From assembly GCF_016595795.1 (NCBI RefSeq), contig NZ_JAENHN010000048.1, positions 62,001 through 126,000 of the forward strand: a DNA stretch of 64,000 nucleotides. Direction: 5' to 3'. Each line of letters starts with the position of its first letter. Position 1 is the first letter of the stretch. The stretch comes from Clostridium yunnanense. GTDB lineage: Bacteria; Bacillota; Clostridia; Clostridiales; Clostridiaceae. A program made the translations under genes and the position numbers. Positions 34,898 to 44,572 of this stretch are shown piece after piece. The notes beneath the pieces were generated by a model. It was given only the letters and a program-made list of their open reading frames with translations, was not told where the DNA came from and made no database searches.

Positions 34898-36121
34898 TTA
34901 CTTACATATTTTTGTTCCAAAAACAATATCTATATCCTTACATATATTACTATCTATAAATCCATTCTTACACATATCATTTAATATGTCCATTGCCTGA
35001 GCATGACTTAATGATTGTCTATACGGTCTTTCCTCTGTAAGTGCCTGATAAATATCAAGACAACCCATTAGTCTTGAATTAAAATCTAATTGTTTATGGT
35101 TTTTTCCAAAAGGATACCCTAATCCATTAAGTTTTTCATGATGATTAGCTGCCCATTCTGCAATATCTTCAAAACCAGTTATTTGCTCTAACGCAACTCT
35201 AGTATAGTAAGTATGTTCTTTAATAACTGAAAATTCTTCCTCACTTAGCGAACTAGTGCTATCCAATATATCATTCGGTACAGCTAACTTACCTAAATCA
35301 TGTAAATCAGCTGCTATTATCAACTTAAATCTTTCTTCATCGCTATAATCATAAAACTCAGCCATAAGATCAACTTTTTCTGACAATTCTTTAGAATGTC
35401 GTTGGGTGTATTGTGATTTGGAGTCAATTATCCTAGAAAGCACCTGAGTTATAGATCTTATTTGTTCAAAAGAAATATCAACTGAATACTTTGGTTGGAT
35501 TTTTTGTAAAGCTAATGCTATAAAATTATCTTTTAAATCAATCCAAAAACTAGTATGGCTAGATACCCTTAAGAAAGCCTCTACCAATTTTGCTGAATAA
35601 TGTGTATTCTCTTTACTTTTTATAAAATCCTGTATTCTCTTTCTGATTTGAAAATCACTAGTTCTCAAATCAAAATTTAATTCAATCTCATCTGCCATTG
35701 AAATTATTTGAGACATCTTAGGTATATCTTCGCCTTTAATATTAAAGTAACCTGTTCCATCATATCTTTCATGATGATATTTGATTACATTAGTAACATC
35801 AGTAAGGAAAGGATACATACTTATGCTGTCTTCTCCAATACTGCAATGAGCTACTGTGTCTTCAGCATTCTTGAGACTATAATTACTTTCTGTATTAATT
35901 TTTTTAACTAATCCTCTTTCTACTGCACCAATATCATGAAGCATACCTAAAGCCACTATATCATGTAGTTCTTTAAAACTTAATCCAAGCTCTTTGGCTA
36001 TTTTTAATGATATGTACGCAGTTCTCTTTCCATGGTTGGAAGTAACTCCTGATAGATCCATTTCTATAAAGTCTAACGCAAAAGATACTGCAGTTAGAAA
36101 TTCATTCATATAAAATAGCAT
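34898..36121 (-). CDS. Tandem HD/HD-GYP domain protein
   Basis: Cytoplasmic protein of 407 aa with two HD-type phosphohydrolase modules. The first (about 20-160) has HDIGAVE and HHERYDGTGYF; the second (about 215-390) has HDLGKLA and HHEKLNGLGYPFG. HD-GYP domains hydrolyse cyclic-di-GMP to GMP, so this likely works with the GGDEF/EAL protein at 32527. The second module has Asn in place of Asp in the HHExxD motif. AAGGAG precedes the ATG. Monocistronic, ending in a family D element. Confidence 0.9.
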   Translation of the reverse strand: MLFYMNEFLTAVSFALDFIEMDLSGVTSNHGKRTAYISLKIAKELGLSFKELHDIVALGMLHDIGAVERGLVKKINTESNYSLKNAEDTVAHCSIGEDSISMYPFLTDVTNVIKYHHERYDGTGYFNIKGEDIPKMSQIISMADEIELNFDLRTSDFQIRKRIQDFIKSKENTHYSAKLVEAFLRVSSHTSFWIDLKDNFIALALQKIQPKYSVDISFEQIRSITQVLSRIIDSKSQYTQRHSKELSEKVDLMAEFYDYSDEERFKLIIAADLHDLGKLAVPNDILDSTSSLSEEEFSVIKEHTYYTRVALEQITGFEDIAEWAANHHEKLNGLGYPFGKNHKQLDFNSRLMGCLDIYQALTEERPYRQSLSHAQAMDILNDMCKNGFIDSNICKDIDIVFGTKICK

Positions 36122-36249
36122 TATTTATATTACTCCTTTGTCCATTTTTCTATAGCGGTGCTACAATTCCTTAGCTAATCTCATTCTTTTTAAAAGCTTC
36201 AGAAGTTATATTTTCTAAAAACTATAGCTTACTTTTTATAAACTTTATA

Positions 36250-36352
36250 TTATAGGGTTTTAACTTCAACTATTAAGTTATGTATGCCTAAAATTCATAA
36301 GTGCACGATTTTCGAACATGCATAACTTAAGTTTTCGTAATGGAACACTATA
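36250..36352. repeat. Family C palindromic repeat, copy 3
   Basis: A 103-bp palindrome: outer ends TATAGGGTTTT / GGAACACTATA, inner arms ACTTAAG-type around AAGTTATGTATG / CATGCATAACTT. It lies six nt from a family B repeat. Confidence 0.7.
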
Positions 36353-36358
36353 TATATG

Positions 36359-36454
36359 GATGTACCACTTCGTAATAAAACTTATTATTTTTAAATTCTC
36401 TCACTATAACCCTTGAGAGTTTTAAAAATAGCTTTCGGTTCAAAGTGCTACATC
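36359..36454. repeat. Family B palindromic repeat, copy 2
   Basis: Ends GATGTACCACTT / AAGTGCTACATC and inner arms TTTTTAAATTCTCTCA / TGAGAGTTTTAAAAA. Confidence 0.75.
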
Positions 36455-36561
36455 TTTAATTCTATTCTACCACCTTTATACTTTATTACACTAGTCATAT
36501 TTTTTCCTAATATCAATTATCGTTTAAAATACATTATCTTATTTAATATTTTTTAAAAAGC

Positions 36562-36592
36562 AAAAAAGGAATCGTTCCAGATTCCTTTTTTT
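36562..36592 (-). terminator. Intrinsic terminator of the PTS operon
   Basis: AAAAGGAATC-GTTCCA-GATTCCTTTT stem with T-rich tail on the minus strand, 14 nt beyond the IID stop codon. Confidence 0.85.
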
Positions 36593-36605
36593 ATATAAAA
36601 ACTTA

Positions 36606-37436
36606 TTAAGACAGTATTCCTAACCAGTACCCTATGATACCTACTGCAAATAATCCAAAGATTATCCAAATAGCACCAACCTTCTTCTTTAACAAGCTCA
36701 TGCAAGCGAATGTTAATACAAGTGGGACTAAGCCAGGCATTAATTGATTTAATATATCTTGAACTGTAGTTACAACTTCTTTACCTTGTTGATTAGTAAT
36801 TTTTGAAACCACTAGAGGTATATTAACAGTAGTCCATCTTGAAACTAGAGCGCCCATTACGAATAATCCTAGAATCGAAGCTCCTTCTGTCAATTTTTGA
36901 AGTCTGTTTCCTGCCATATCTTTTACAACATCAAGACCTTTTTTGTATCCATATTCAACACCAAACCATCTTATAGCAAGACGTACTGCATTAAATAATA
37001 CGAAGAATAATATTGGACCTGCAATACTTCCAGTTAAAGCTATTGAAGCACCAAGAGCTGCAACTACTGGTCTTAATGTTCCCCAGAATATTGGGTCGCC
37101 AACACCTGCCAAAGGTCCCATAAGACCTATCTTAATACCATTTATAGCACCGTCATCGATTGGTGCTCCGTTAGCTCTTTCTTCTTCCATAGCTGCAGTA
37201 ACACCAAGTATTGGAGCAGTAACGAATGGTTGAGTATTAAAGAACTCAAGATGTCTCTTCATTGCTAATTTTCTTTCTTCTCCTTCGTACAGTCTCTTTA
37301 TAACTGGTACCATTGAGAAGCAATATCCTAAAGCCTGCATTCTCTCAAAATTCCATGATGCTTGGTGGAAGTTCGAACGAATAAACACGCTAGTTAAATC
37401 ACTTTTGGTTAATTTTTTTTGGTTATTATTAGCCAT
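36606..37436 (-). CDS. PTS mannose/fructose/sorbose family IID component
   Basis: Membrane subunit of 276 aa with a cytoplasmic N-terminus (KLTKSDLTSVFIRSNF, typical of IID) and a C-terminal hydrophobic region. It forms the sugar channel together with IIC. Last gene of the operon IIA-IIB-IIC-IID, 17 nt after IIC, with AAGGAGG. Sugar specificity (mannose, fructose, glucose or sorbose) is not evident. Confidence 0.95.
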   Translation of the reverse strand: MANNNQKKLTKSDLTSVFIRSNFHQASWNFERMQALGYCFSMVPVIKRLYEGEERKLAMKRHLEFFNTQPFVTAPILGVTAAMEEERANGAPIDDGAINGIKIGLMGPLAGVGDPIFWGTLRPVVAALGASIALTGSIAGPILFFVLFNAVRLAIRWFGVEYGYKKGLDVVKDMAGNRLQKLTEGASILGLFVMGALVSRWTTVNIPLVVSKITNQQGKEVVTTVQDILNQLMPGLVPLVLTFACMSLLKKKVGAIWIIFGLFAVGIIGYWLGILS

Positions 37437-37453
37437 GATAATACCTCCTTCTA

Positions 37454-38254
37454 CTAATCATCTAATTCGTCATCTGCATCACTGTTGCTTGCTACTCCTG
37501 CAACTACAGCTGACTTATTATACTTAGGGCTTAATTGTATATAAACTATTGCTAAAACTGTTCCTACTACACCAAATCCTACTAGGTTTAATGTTGAGAA
37601 TGCTGCTACGACAAAACCTAGGAAGAAGAAAGTCATTAAGTATTTTGCTTCCATCATGTTGATAACCATTGCGTATCCAACTACAACTATGAATCCACCT
37701 GCTACTTGTAACCCACGAGTTATAACTTCTGGTATTGCCCCTAACATATTTTGAACTGCATCAGTTCCAACGAACATTGATACTAATAATGCTGGTATAG
37801 CAACACGTAGACCTTGAATTGCTAACCCACCTAAGTGCATAAAATCTATACCCCTTAAGTTACCTTCTCTTGCATATTGGTCAGCTTTGTGTTGTAAAAC
37901 AACTGACAAGGTTCTCGCGAATATTGTAAGGACTTGTCCTGCAGCCGCTATTGGAATAGCTACTGCGATACCAGTACCAATGCTTTGTTTTCCACCTATA
38001 ACTAATATTGTTGATACTATACTTGCAAGTGCTGCGTCTGGTGCCATAGCTGCTCCTATGTTCATCCAGCCAAGAGCCATCATTTCAAGAGTACCACCTA
38101 TTATAATACCTGTTTTTAAGTCTCCAAGAATAAGTCCGATTAGTGTACACGCAACTAGTGGCCTGTGAGTTTGAAATTCATCAAGAACACTACCCATACC
38201 AGAAATACATGCAACTATAAATATTAATACGATTTGCAGTGCATTGATAGTCAT
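37454..38254 (-). CDS. PTS mannose/fructose/sorbose family IIC component
   Basis: Polytopic membrane protein of 266 aa, the sugar-translocating partner of IID. Family features are an N-terminal Leu/Ile-rich helix, the GLILGDLKTGIIIGGTLEM segment and several conserved Gly/Pro-rich helices; the C-terminus is acidic. AAGGAGG precedes the ATG. The 98-nt gap from IIB is the largest within the operon. Confidence 0.95.
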   Translation of the reverse strand: MTINALQIVLIFIVACISGMGSVLDEFQTHRPLVACTLIGLILGDLKTGIIIGGTLEMMALGWMNIGAAMAPDAALASIVSTILVIGGKQSIGTGIAVAIPIAAAGQVLTIFARTLSVVLQHKADQYAREGNLRGIDFMHLGGLAIQGLRVAIPALLVSMFVGTDAVQNMLGAIPEVITRGLQVAGGFIVVVGYAMVINMMEAKYLMTFFFLGFVVAAFSTLNLVGFGVVGTVLAIVYIQLSPKYNKSAVVAGVASNSDADDELDD

Positions 38255-38352
38255 TTTTCTTTCCTCCTTAAAAATAAATTCTTTATTAAAAAATTATTTA
38301 ATAAACGTTTTCATAAAACTACACAAAATAACACTTGAGCTTAATGACAAAA

Positions 38353-38826
38353 TCAAATTTTTGTCATCATATCAACTTTAGAGTCAGTGACTACCTTTCT
38401 TATTTCTAATTCAATACCTTTTTCATTTAGCGCCTTAAATGAATCTATATCCTTTTGGTCTACAGAAACAGCACTTGTTACTTGCTTCTTTCCTTCTCTA
38501 AATGCCATTCCGCCTATGTTAACACTCTTTATATCTACTCCACCCTGAACCATTCTTAATACATCTGTTGGGTTTGTGAAAAGTAGTAATACTCTTACAC
38601 CTTCGTATTTAGGATTTTGATAAACTCTTATAGCTTTTTCTACATCTACAACACTTGCTTTAACCCCTGGAGGCGCAACTTGTGTTAAAATAGTTTTTCT
38701 TATTGGGTCTGCTGCAACCTCATCATTACAAACTATTATTCTTTCACATCTAGTTTCCTTTGACCAAATTGTAACCACTTGTCCATGGATTAATCTGTCG
38801 TCAATTCGTGCTAAAACAATATTCAT
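38353..38826 (-). CDS. PTS mannose/fructose/sorbose family IIB component
   Basis: Cytoplasmic phosphotransfer protein of 157 aa. The phospho-acceptor His is in RIDDRLIHGQVV near residue 15. It takes phosphate from IIA and passes it to sugar in the IIC/IID channel. The start at 38826 is one nt after the IIA stop codon, with GAGGAGG; the longer frame from 38844 would overlap IIA. Confidence 0.95.
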   Translation of the reverse strand: MNIVLARIDDRLIHGQVVTIWSKETRCERIIVCNDEVAADPIRKTILTQVAPPGVKASVVDVEKAIRVYQNPKYEGVRVLLLFTNPTDVLRMVQGGVDIKSVNIGGMAFREGKKQVTSAVSVDQKDIDSFKALNEKGIELEIRKVVTDSKVDMMTKI

Positions 38827-38827
38827 T

Positions 38828-39247
38828 TTATAAATCCTCCTCATTGCTTTGAGATAATGTTTCTTTTAATGATTTTATACTTTTGATACCAGCTTCTTTT
38901 GCTACAATTAAAACTTCTTGAACACTGGAACCAGCCCTTACTCCAAATGTCTCAAGTAGCATTGGTATACTAACCCCAGTTACTACATCCATATTTTCAT
39001 TTTCTACAGCTATTCTGCTTGCTGCATTAAATGGACTTCCACCAAATAAATCTACTAAGAAAAGCACCCCTTCTTGGCAGTTTAATTCTGACATCTTTTC
39101 TCTATATCTCATCAGAAGGTCATCTGTATTTTCACCTGGTTCGAATGTTACTGCTGCTACATTTTCTTGTTTTCCATATATCATCTCTGCTGACTTTAAC
39201 AACTCTTCTGAAGATTTTCCATGAGTTCCTATAACTAGAGCTACCAT
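38828..39247 (-). CDS. PTS mannose/fructose family IIA component
   Basis: Cytoplasmic phosphocarrier of 139 aa. The phospho-acceptor His is in VIGTHGKSS near residue 9; LVDLFGGSPFNAA is also typical. First gene of the operon. A sigma-54 promoter lies 52 nt upstream, so expression should need the LevR-type activator encoded next to it. Confidence 0.94.
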   Translation of the reverse strand: MVALVIGTHGKSSEELLKSAEMIYGKQENVAAVTFEPGENTDDLLMRYREKMSELNCQEGVLFLVDLFGGSPFNAASRIAVENENMDVVTGVSIPMLLETFGVRAGSSVQEVLIVAKEAGIKSIKSLKETLSQSNEEDL

Positions 39248-39298
39248 TCTTTTATCCCCCCCGAAATCTTAATCCCTATCTCTCACGCTTTTATATTT

Positions 39299-39314
39299 AG
39301 CAACTATCGTGCCA
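39299..39314 (-). promoter_or_regulatory. Sigma-54 (-24/-12) promoter of the PTS operon
   Basis: On the minus strand TGGCAC-GATAG-TTGCT matches the -24/-12 consensus exactly, with 5-nt spacing. It lies between the LevR gene and IIA, as expected for lev/man-type operons. Confidence 0.9.
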
Positions 39315-39468
39315 AAATAGTGTATCAAAATATTTTTATATCTAAATACAGTATTTAAGCCAAAGTTTTTTTCAAAAACTTATAAAATCCATTTCACTAA
39401 TACACTTTTAGATTTTTTTAATACTCTAAAATTATCTATATTAGACTTTTGATACTTTTCTCAATACA

Positions 39469-42261
39469 TCATTGAAGCATTTCAACGATATAATAAATTT
39501 CATCATCCGATAATTCTATATTCAATGAGTTTTTCACCATATTATTGCAATCTTTTAGTGCATTAATTACATTCTTATCTAACTCATCTATGTTATCTCT
39601 AAATATTAATCCATCGTTAACTACCATTCTTTCCAAAGCACACCCTACATGAACAACTATCTTGATACACATAGAATTATCAAACTTTTTATTTAAGTTT
39701 GTTTCTAATACTCTTAAAAAAGTCATTAATACACTAATAACTTTAAAAGGGTTTAAAAAAGTTAGAAATTGTTTTAAACTATCAAGGCATAAATCTTTTA
39801 CTACAATATTAGTATCCTTTGGTTTAACTTGTATATGATGCTGCTGAACTATACCCGCAAGCATCTGTTCTCCATTGCCACCAATTAAATCTTCTAATGA
39901 TATGAAAGGTGCACTAATGCTTGGATTCATTATTCCAACCGAAGCAATAATGTCATATCTATTTTTTATAGAGTCCATCTTTTTATTTAACTCTTTAACT
40001 CCTACAGGTATTATCTCAATTTCTTTATCAGTTAAATTAGTTATAATATCACTTACCAGTTCTTTCAGCTTCTCTGCTGTTCCTACGCCAGTTGAACATA
40101 TGGTTATAATCGCCTTATCCTTATCATTTGTGGATTCGCTTTCTATCATCAATCCACCATATCCTCTAAAATCTCTTAAAGATTCATATATGGTTTCTAA
40201 ATCCATATCAAATATATTAGCTTTTCTAACAGCCTCTAATACTAAAGGAGTTGATACCATGTCTATTGTCTTAACCTTTACCCCAGTCTTTTCTGTTATA
40301 ATGGAACCAAAGTTAGCTAAAGATCCCATATCTACTAATAGCAATACACCTTTTCCCATATCTATTTCTTTAACCTTACTTATCATGTCGTCTAATATCT
40401 TTTTAGGACTTACTTCTAAAGGCATATCAATAGCATCAACTACACCTTCACCTAAAAGCTTCTTAGCTACATTTACCATGCTGCTCGCAGTATTATTCCC
40501 GTGAGTTGCCACAATAACAGCTACATGCTCAGCCTTTTGGGCATCATTTATGGTACTGATAAGAAGTGTGAGATATATTGTTTCCATATCTGGAACCACA
40601 ATATTGTACCGCTTTTCAATTAGATTTTTAATTTCCATAGACATATTGAATTCTTCAGGGTTATCTTTAATTATGTCTTCTATATTTGCATATCTTAATG
40701 GAGTATTTCCTTCAACTCTTTTTAAGAATGCACTTAGGTGCAGACTTAAGGCATACAAAAATCTCTCATTCAGCTTTTTACTTGTTTTCTTTTCTATAAG
40801 AAGTTTAATTTCTTCAGCGAAATTTAGTATATCTTCATTTACTATCTTCAATATTTTTTCTCTATCCGATGCATTGTTTTTAAACTTGTCATAGAAGCTT
40901 TTAATATGAATATTAATATCTGTGGTTATGAACTTTTTTATAAATTCTTCGTCTAACCCTTCATATTTTAATACCGCTGCTTTATCTTCAATAATCTTAT
41001 ATAAATTGAAAGGTGGTTCATATGCATCTTCTTCTATTAGGTTTATATAACCACCAGGCGTTACTACTATTTGAGAATCTATATATTGAGACAATTCTTC
41101 AATTTCTTTTCTTTTTCCACTCAAACTAAATAATCCACTTTTTATATCTGAAGGCAATGATTTAAAATCAATATCTATAGAGTCTTTATTATCTATACTA
41201 TTTAGAAATCCCTTAGCACAAACAAGCTGTATATTAGACTTCATTTGACCTATGTTTCCATAAGAAGCACTACCTATTAATGCCTTTACAGCATCGGATT
41301 CGATTCTTATTTTTTTATTTACTCTATGAGCTTCATTTGATAGTAAAAACTTAAGTATATCTAGTTTATCTTTAACAGGTCGTTCTTCTAAACTTGGTAT
41401 ATTAATTACTATAGGTATTCTTCTGACAAAAGTCTTAAGTAATGACGATCCTGGCTCTTCCGTTGTAGCTCCTATTATTAATACACTAGATTTTCTCTTT
41501 CTATCTGTATCTCCTAACTTATTATAGGTACCAGTATCCATGAAGTAAAAAATCATTTCTTGTCCCTCAGGTGGAAGTCTATGGATTTCATCTAAAAAAA
41601 GTATTCCTCCATTTGCTTTTTCAACTAAACCACCTTTTTCAATATCGGCTCCAGTAAAAGCACCTTTTACATGTCCAAAGATATGTGATATTAATAATTG
41701 TGGATTGTTATAATAATCTGCACAGTTAAAAATAATAAATGGAGCTTCTTCACCAAGTCTTTGTGAGTACCTAGCATAGTTGTACATCATATTTGCAAAT
41801 AGAGTTTTGCCAACTCCTGTTTGTCCAACTATTAAGGTATGCAAACCATTTGGAGGGTATAGCATAGCAGCCTTAGCTTGTTCAATTTGATTCTTAAGCC
41901 CAGATTCCGCCCCAATTAAAAAGTCAAAAGGACTTTTAAGCTCACTCTCTTCACTTTCCCTGCCTTCTTCTCTAATTAACTCCTCGACACTATCAATCTC
42001 AATTGGCCCATCTTCAAGCTTATATCCTATAATTTCTTCTATTGAAGGCTTATCAAGATACAGAACAGGCCGTCCTTTTATTTTTATTATTTTATCTTGC
42101 CTTAAAAGAGTATTAAGTTCCATGCTGACATTGTTCCTTAGAATATCTAACTTCTCCGATATATCAATGGCACTAAATCCAATGTTAGTATTTAAATCAC
42201 ACTTAGTTATCTTTTTTGTTTCACCAACTATGTAACTATACACCCTATCGATTCTTTTCAC
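39469..42261 (-). CDS. LevR-family sigma-54-dependent activator with PRD and PTS domains
   Basis: Transcription activator of 930 aa. A short N-terminal winged-helix region (about 1-70), then a sigma-54 AAA+ domain with Walker A GQTGVGKT, the GAFTGAD sigma-54 contact loop and LFLDEIHRLP, then a PRD, an EIIA-Man-like domain with VATHGNN, an EIIB-like domain and a C-terminal PRD with a His near HVGCALERM. Phosphorylation at PRD and IIA-like sites by the PTS tunes activity. It should drive the adjacent mannose-family PTS operon from the sigma-54 promoter at 39299. GTG start supported by GGAGG. Confidence 0.95.
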   Translation of the reverse strand: MKRIDRVYSYIVGETKKITKCDLNTNIGFSAIDISEKLDILRNNVSMELNTLLRQDKIIKIKGRPVLYLDKPSIEEIIGYKLEDGPIEIDSVEELIREEGRESEESELKSPFDFLIGAESGLKNQIEQAKAAMLYPPNGLHTLIVGQTGVGKTLFANMMYNYARYSQRLGEEAPFIIFNCADYYNNPQLLISHIFGHVKGAFTGADIEKGGLVEKANGGILFLDEIHRLPPEGQEMIFYFMDTGTYNKLGDTDRKRKSSVLIIGATTEEPGSSLLKTFVRRIPIVINIPSLEERPVKDKLDILKFLLSNEAHRVNKKIRIESDAVKALIGSASYGNIGQMKSNIQLVCAKGFLNSIDNKDSIDIDFKSLPSDIKSGLFSLSGKRKEIEELSQYIDSQIVVTPGGYINLIEEDAYEPPFNLYKIIEDKAAVLKYEGLDEEFIKKFITTDINIHIKSFYDKFKNNASDREKILKIVNEDILNFAEEIKLLIEKKTSKKLNERFLYALSLHLSAFLKRVEGNTPLRYANIEDIIKDNPEEFNMSMEIKNLIEKRYNIVVPDMETIYLTLLISTINDAQKAEHVAVIVATHGNNTASSMVNVAKKLLGEGVVDAIDMPLEVSPKKILDDMISKVKEIDMGKGVLLLVDMGSLANFGSIITEKTGVKVKTIDMVSTPLVLEAVRKANIFDMDLETIYESLRDFRGYGGLMIESESTNDKDKAIITICSTGVGTAEKLKELVSDIITNLTDKEIEIIPVGVKELNKKMDSIKNRYDIIASVGIMNPSISAPFISLEDLIGGNGEQMLAGIVQQHHIQVKPKDTNIVVKDLCLDSLKQFLTFLNPFKVISVLMTFLRVLETNLNKKFDNSMCIKIVVHVGCALERMVVNDGLIFRDNIDELDKNVINALKDCNNMVKNSLNIELSDDEIYYIVEMLQ

Positions 42262-42363
42262 CTTTATACCTCCTTTTATCTATTTACGCTTGTCCTCCGA
42301 GATGGTCGATTAAATCTTTTTATTATTACATTATATATAGATGCACCTATAATATTACAAAGA

Positions 42364-42399
42364 AAAAAGGAAACAGTTTCTTTAAAGAAACCATTTCCT
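42364..42399 (-). terminator. Intrinsic terminator of the membrane pyrophosphatase gene
   Basis: Near-perfect inverted repeat AAGGAAACAGTTTCTTT / AAAGAAACCATTTCCT, with a T run on the minus strand, 19 nt beyond the stop codon. Confidence 0.8.
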
Positions 42400-42418
42400 A
42401 TATAAAGTATTGAGATCA

Positions 42419-44554
42419 CTATCTAAATAAAGCTACAAATACCAATGTTATTGTACTTATAAGCTTAATCAAAACATGAAGTGATGGACCTGCAGTATCC
42501 TTAAATGGATCTCCAACAGTATCACCTACAACTCCAGCTTTATGTGCTTCAGAGCCTTTTCCACCCATGTTTCCAAGTTCAATATATTTCTTCGCATTAT
42601 CCCATGCTCCACCACTGTTGTTTAAGAACAATGCCATTACAACACCTGCTATTGTACTTATCATTAAAAATCCTGCTGCTGCTTCTTTTCCTAAAAGCAC
42701 ACCTACTAGTATAGGAACTGCTATTACGATGATACCAGGAAGTATCATCTCTTTTAAAGCTCCCTTTGTAACTATATCAACGCAGCTAGCGTAGTCAGGT
42801 TTTGCTGTTCCTTCCATGATTCCAGGTATTTCTTTAAACTGTCTTCTTACTTCTACGATTATATACTGAGCTGCTCTTCCAACCGCTCTTATAGCTGTTG
42901 AACTAAATAAGAATACAAGCATAACACCTATAAAGGCTGCAATAAACACTTCTGGTTTACCTATATCTACACTAAACCAAGAATCCAATGGTTTCCCTAA
43001 TATCTTCTTAACTTCATCAAGATAAGCTGAGAATAAAAGGAAAGTTGCAAGTGCAGCAGATCCAACTGCATATCCTTTTGTTAGTGCCTTAGTAGTGTTA
43101 CCACAAGCATCTAATCTATCAGTTATAACTCTTACTTTTTCAGGTGCACCAGACATTTCTGCTATACCACCTGCATTATCAGTTATAGGACCAAAGGTAT
43201 CCATTGCTAATACGAATGCACAAGTTGAAAGCATTCCCATTGTAGCTATAGCAGTACCATATAGTCCTGAATTAGCTATTCCCCCAAGAGCTGCCTCTCC
43301 TAATTTATATGATGCAAAAATTGCAACTGAAATAAGTAGTACTGGTAATGTAGTTGATTCCATACCTATAGAAATTCCAGTTATTATATTAGTAGCTGGT
43401 CCAGTTTCACAGGATTTTGCAATCTCTTGAACCGGTCTATGATCACAAGAAGTATAGTAGTTAGTCAAAACTACAAATGCATATCCTAGTGCTATACCAG
43501 TGACAGCACAACCATAAAGTAACCAATAATTTATTTCATTACCATTAGGAAGAGTTCCTCCTAGCATGTACTTAACGTTAAATATTAAAAGGATTAATAC
43601 TATAATTGTAGTTATACCATAACCCTTATTTAATTCAATCATAGGATCTTTACTTTCATCCTTAATGTTTACAAAGAATATACCAACTATTGATGCTAAA
43701 ATTCCTAATGCTCTTGCTACAAGTGGGAACAAAATCCCCTTAACACCAAACACAGGATACAGTGCAACACCAAGTATCATAGCACCTATGTTTTCTGCAG
43801 CAGTAGATTCAAATAAATCTGCTCCTCTTCCTGCACAGTCACCAACATTATCTCCAACCAAGTCAGCTATAACTGCAGGGTTTCTTGGATCATCTTCTGG
43901 TATACCAGCTTCAACCTTTCCAACTAAATCTGCTCCAACATCAGCAGCCTTTGTATATATTCCACCGCCTAATTGAGCAAATAATGCTACAAGAGACGCA
44001 CCAAAACCAAACCCAACAATTAATGATGGGGCTTCTTTTATTAGAACATCATTTCCAGATGCACCGCCAAATATTAAAAATAATGTTGTCACACCTAAAA
44101 GTGATAAAGATGTAACTGCAAGACCTGTTATAGTACCACCTCTAAAAGCTATTTGCAATGCTTTATTTAAGCCTTTTCTAGCTCCTTCAGCAGTTCTTAC
44201 ATTACAATTTACTGTCATGTACATTCCAATATATCCTGATATAGCTGAGCAGAACGCTCCTGTAACAAATGCGATTCCAGTATGCCATGCTATACTAAAT
44301 GCATCTACGCCTTCTTTAGATTTGTTAGCAAAATAATCTGAGCATGTAATTATTATTAGAACAATTAATGCAATTATTGTTATGGTTTTATACTGTCTTT
44401 TTAAGAAAGCCATAGCTCCTTCTCTTATTGCTTCTGAAATTTCCTGCATCTTTTTATTACCCTTATCTTGCTTAAATATGTATTTTGCAAGATAAAGTAT
44501 AACCAAAGCTGAAATTAGAACAACCCCATAAATTATGACAAAATAAACTGTCAC
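42419..44554 (-). CDS. hppA: Membrane-bound cation-pumping pyrophosphatase
   Basis: Integral membrane enzyme of about 711 aa, with roughly 16 helices, that couples pyrophosphate hydrolysis to ion export. Substrate motifs GDNVGDCAGRGADLFES and DTVGDPFKDTAGP are intact. GNTTKALTKG carries Lys at the position that is Ala in potassium-dependent forms, which points to a potassium-independent, proton-pumping type. The frame is open from an ATG at 44572, but that ATG has no ribosome binding site. AGGGAG sits nine nt before the GTG at 44554, which is preferred here. Monocistronic with its own terminator. Confidence 0.92.
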   Translation of the reverse strand: MTVYFVIIYGVVLISALVILYLAKYIFKQDKGNKKMQEISEAIREGAMAFLKRQYKTITIIALIVLIIITCSDYFANKSKEGVDAFSIAWHTGIAFVTGAFCSAISGYIGMYMTVNCNVRTAEGARKGLNKALQIAFRGGTITGLAVTSLSLLGVTTLFLIFGGASGNDVLIKEAPSLIVGFGFGASLVALFAQLGGGIYTKAADVGADLVGKVEAGIPEDDPRNPAVIADLVGDNVGDCAGRGADLFESTAAENIGAMILGVALYPVFGVKGILFPLVARALGILASIVGIFFVNIKDESKDPMIELNKGYGITTIIVLILLIFNVKYMLGGTLPNGNEINYWLLYGCAVTGIALGYAFVVLTNYYTSCDHRPVQEIAKSCETGPATNIITGISIGMESTTLPVLLISVAIFASYKLGEAALGGIANSGLYGTAIATMGMLSTCAFVLAMDTFGPITDNAGGIAEMSGAPEKVRVITDRLDACGNTTKALTKGYAVGSAALATFLLFSAYLDEVKKILGKPLDSWFSVDIGKPEVFIAAFIGVMLVFLFSSTAIRAVGRAAQYIIVEVRRQFKEIPGIMEGTAKPDYASCVDIVTKGALKEMILPGIIVIAVPILVGVLLGKEAAAGFLMISTIAGVVMALFLNNSGGAWDNAKKYIELGNMGGKGSEAHKAGVVGDTVGDPFKDTAGPSLHVLIKLISTITLVFVALFR

Positions 44555-44572
44555 AAACAACATCTCCCTCAT

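Larger units (their letters stand above)
36122..36561. other. Intergenic region made mostly of palindromic repeats
   Basis: This 440-bp gap has no supported ORF. It contains a family C repeat (36250-36352) directly followed by a family B repeat (36359-36454). Confidence 0.6.

Noticed and set aside
31431-36454. Spaced palindromic repeats considered as a CRISPR array
   Set aside because: Copies are kilobases apart, differ in sequence and are palindromic over their whole length; no regular spacers and no cas genes.
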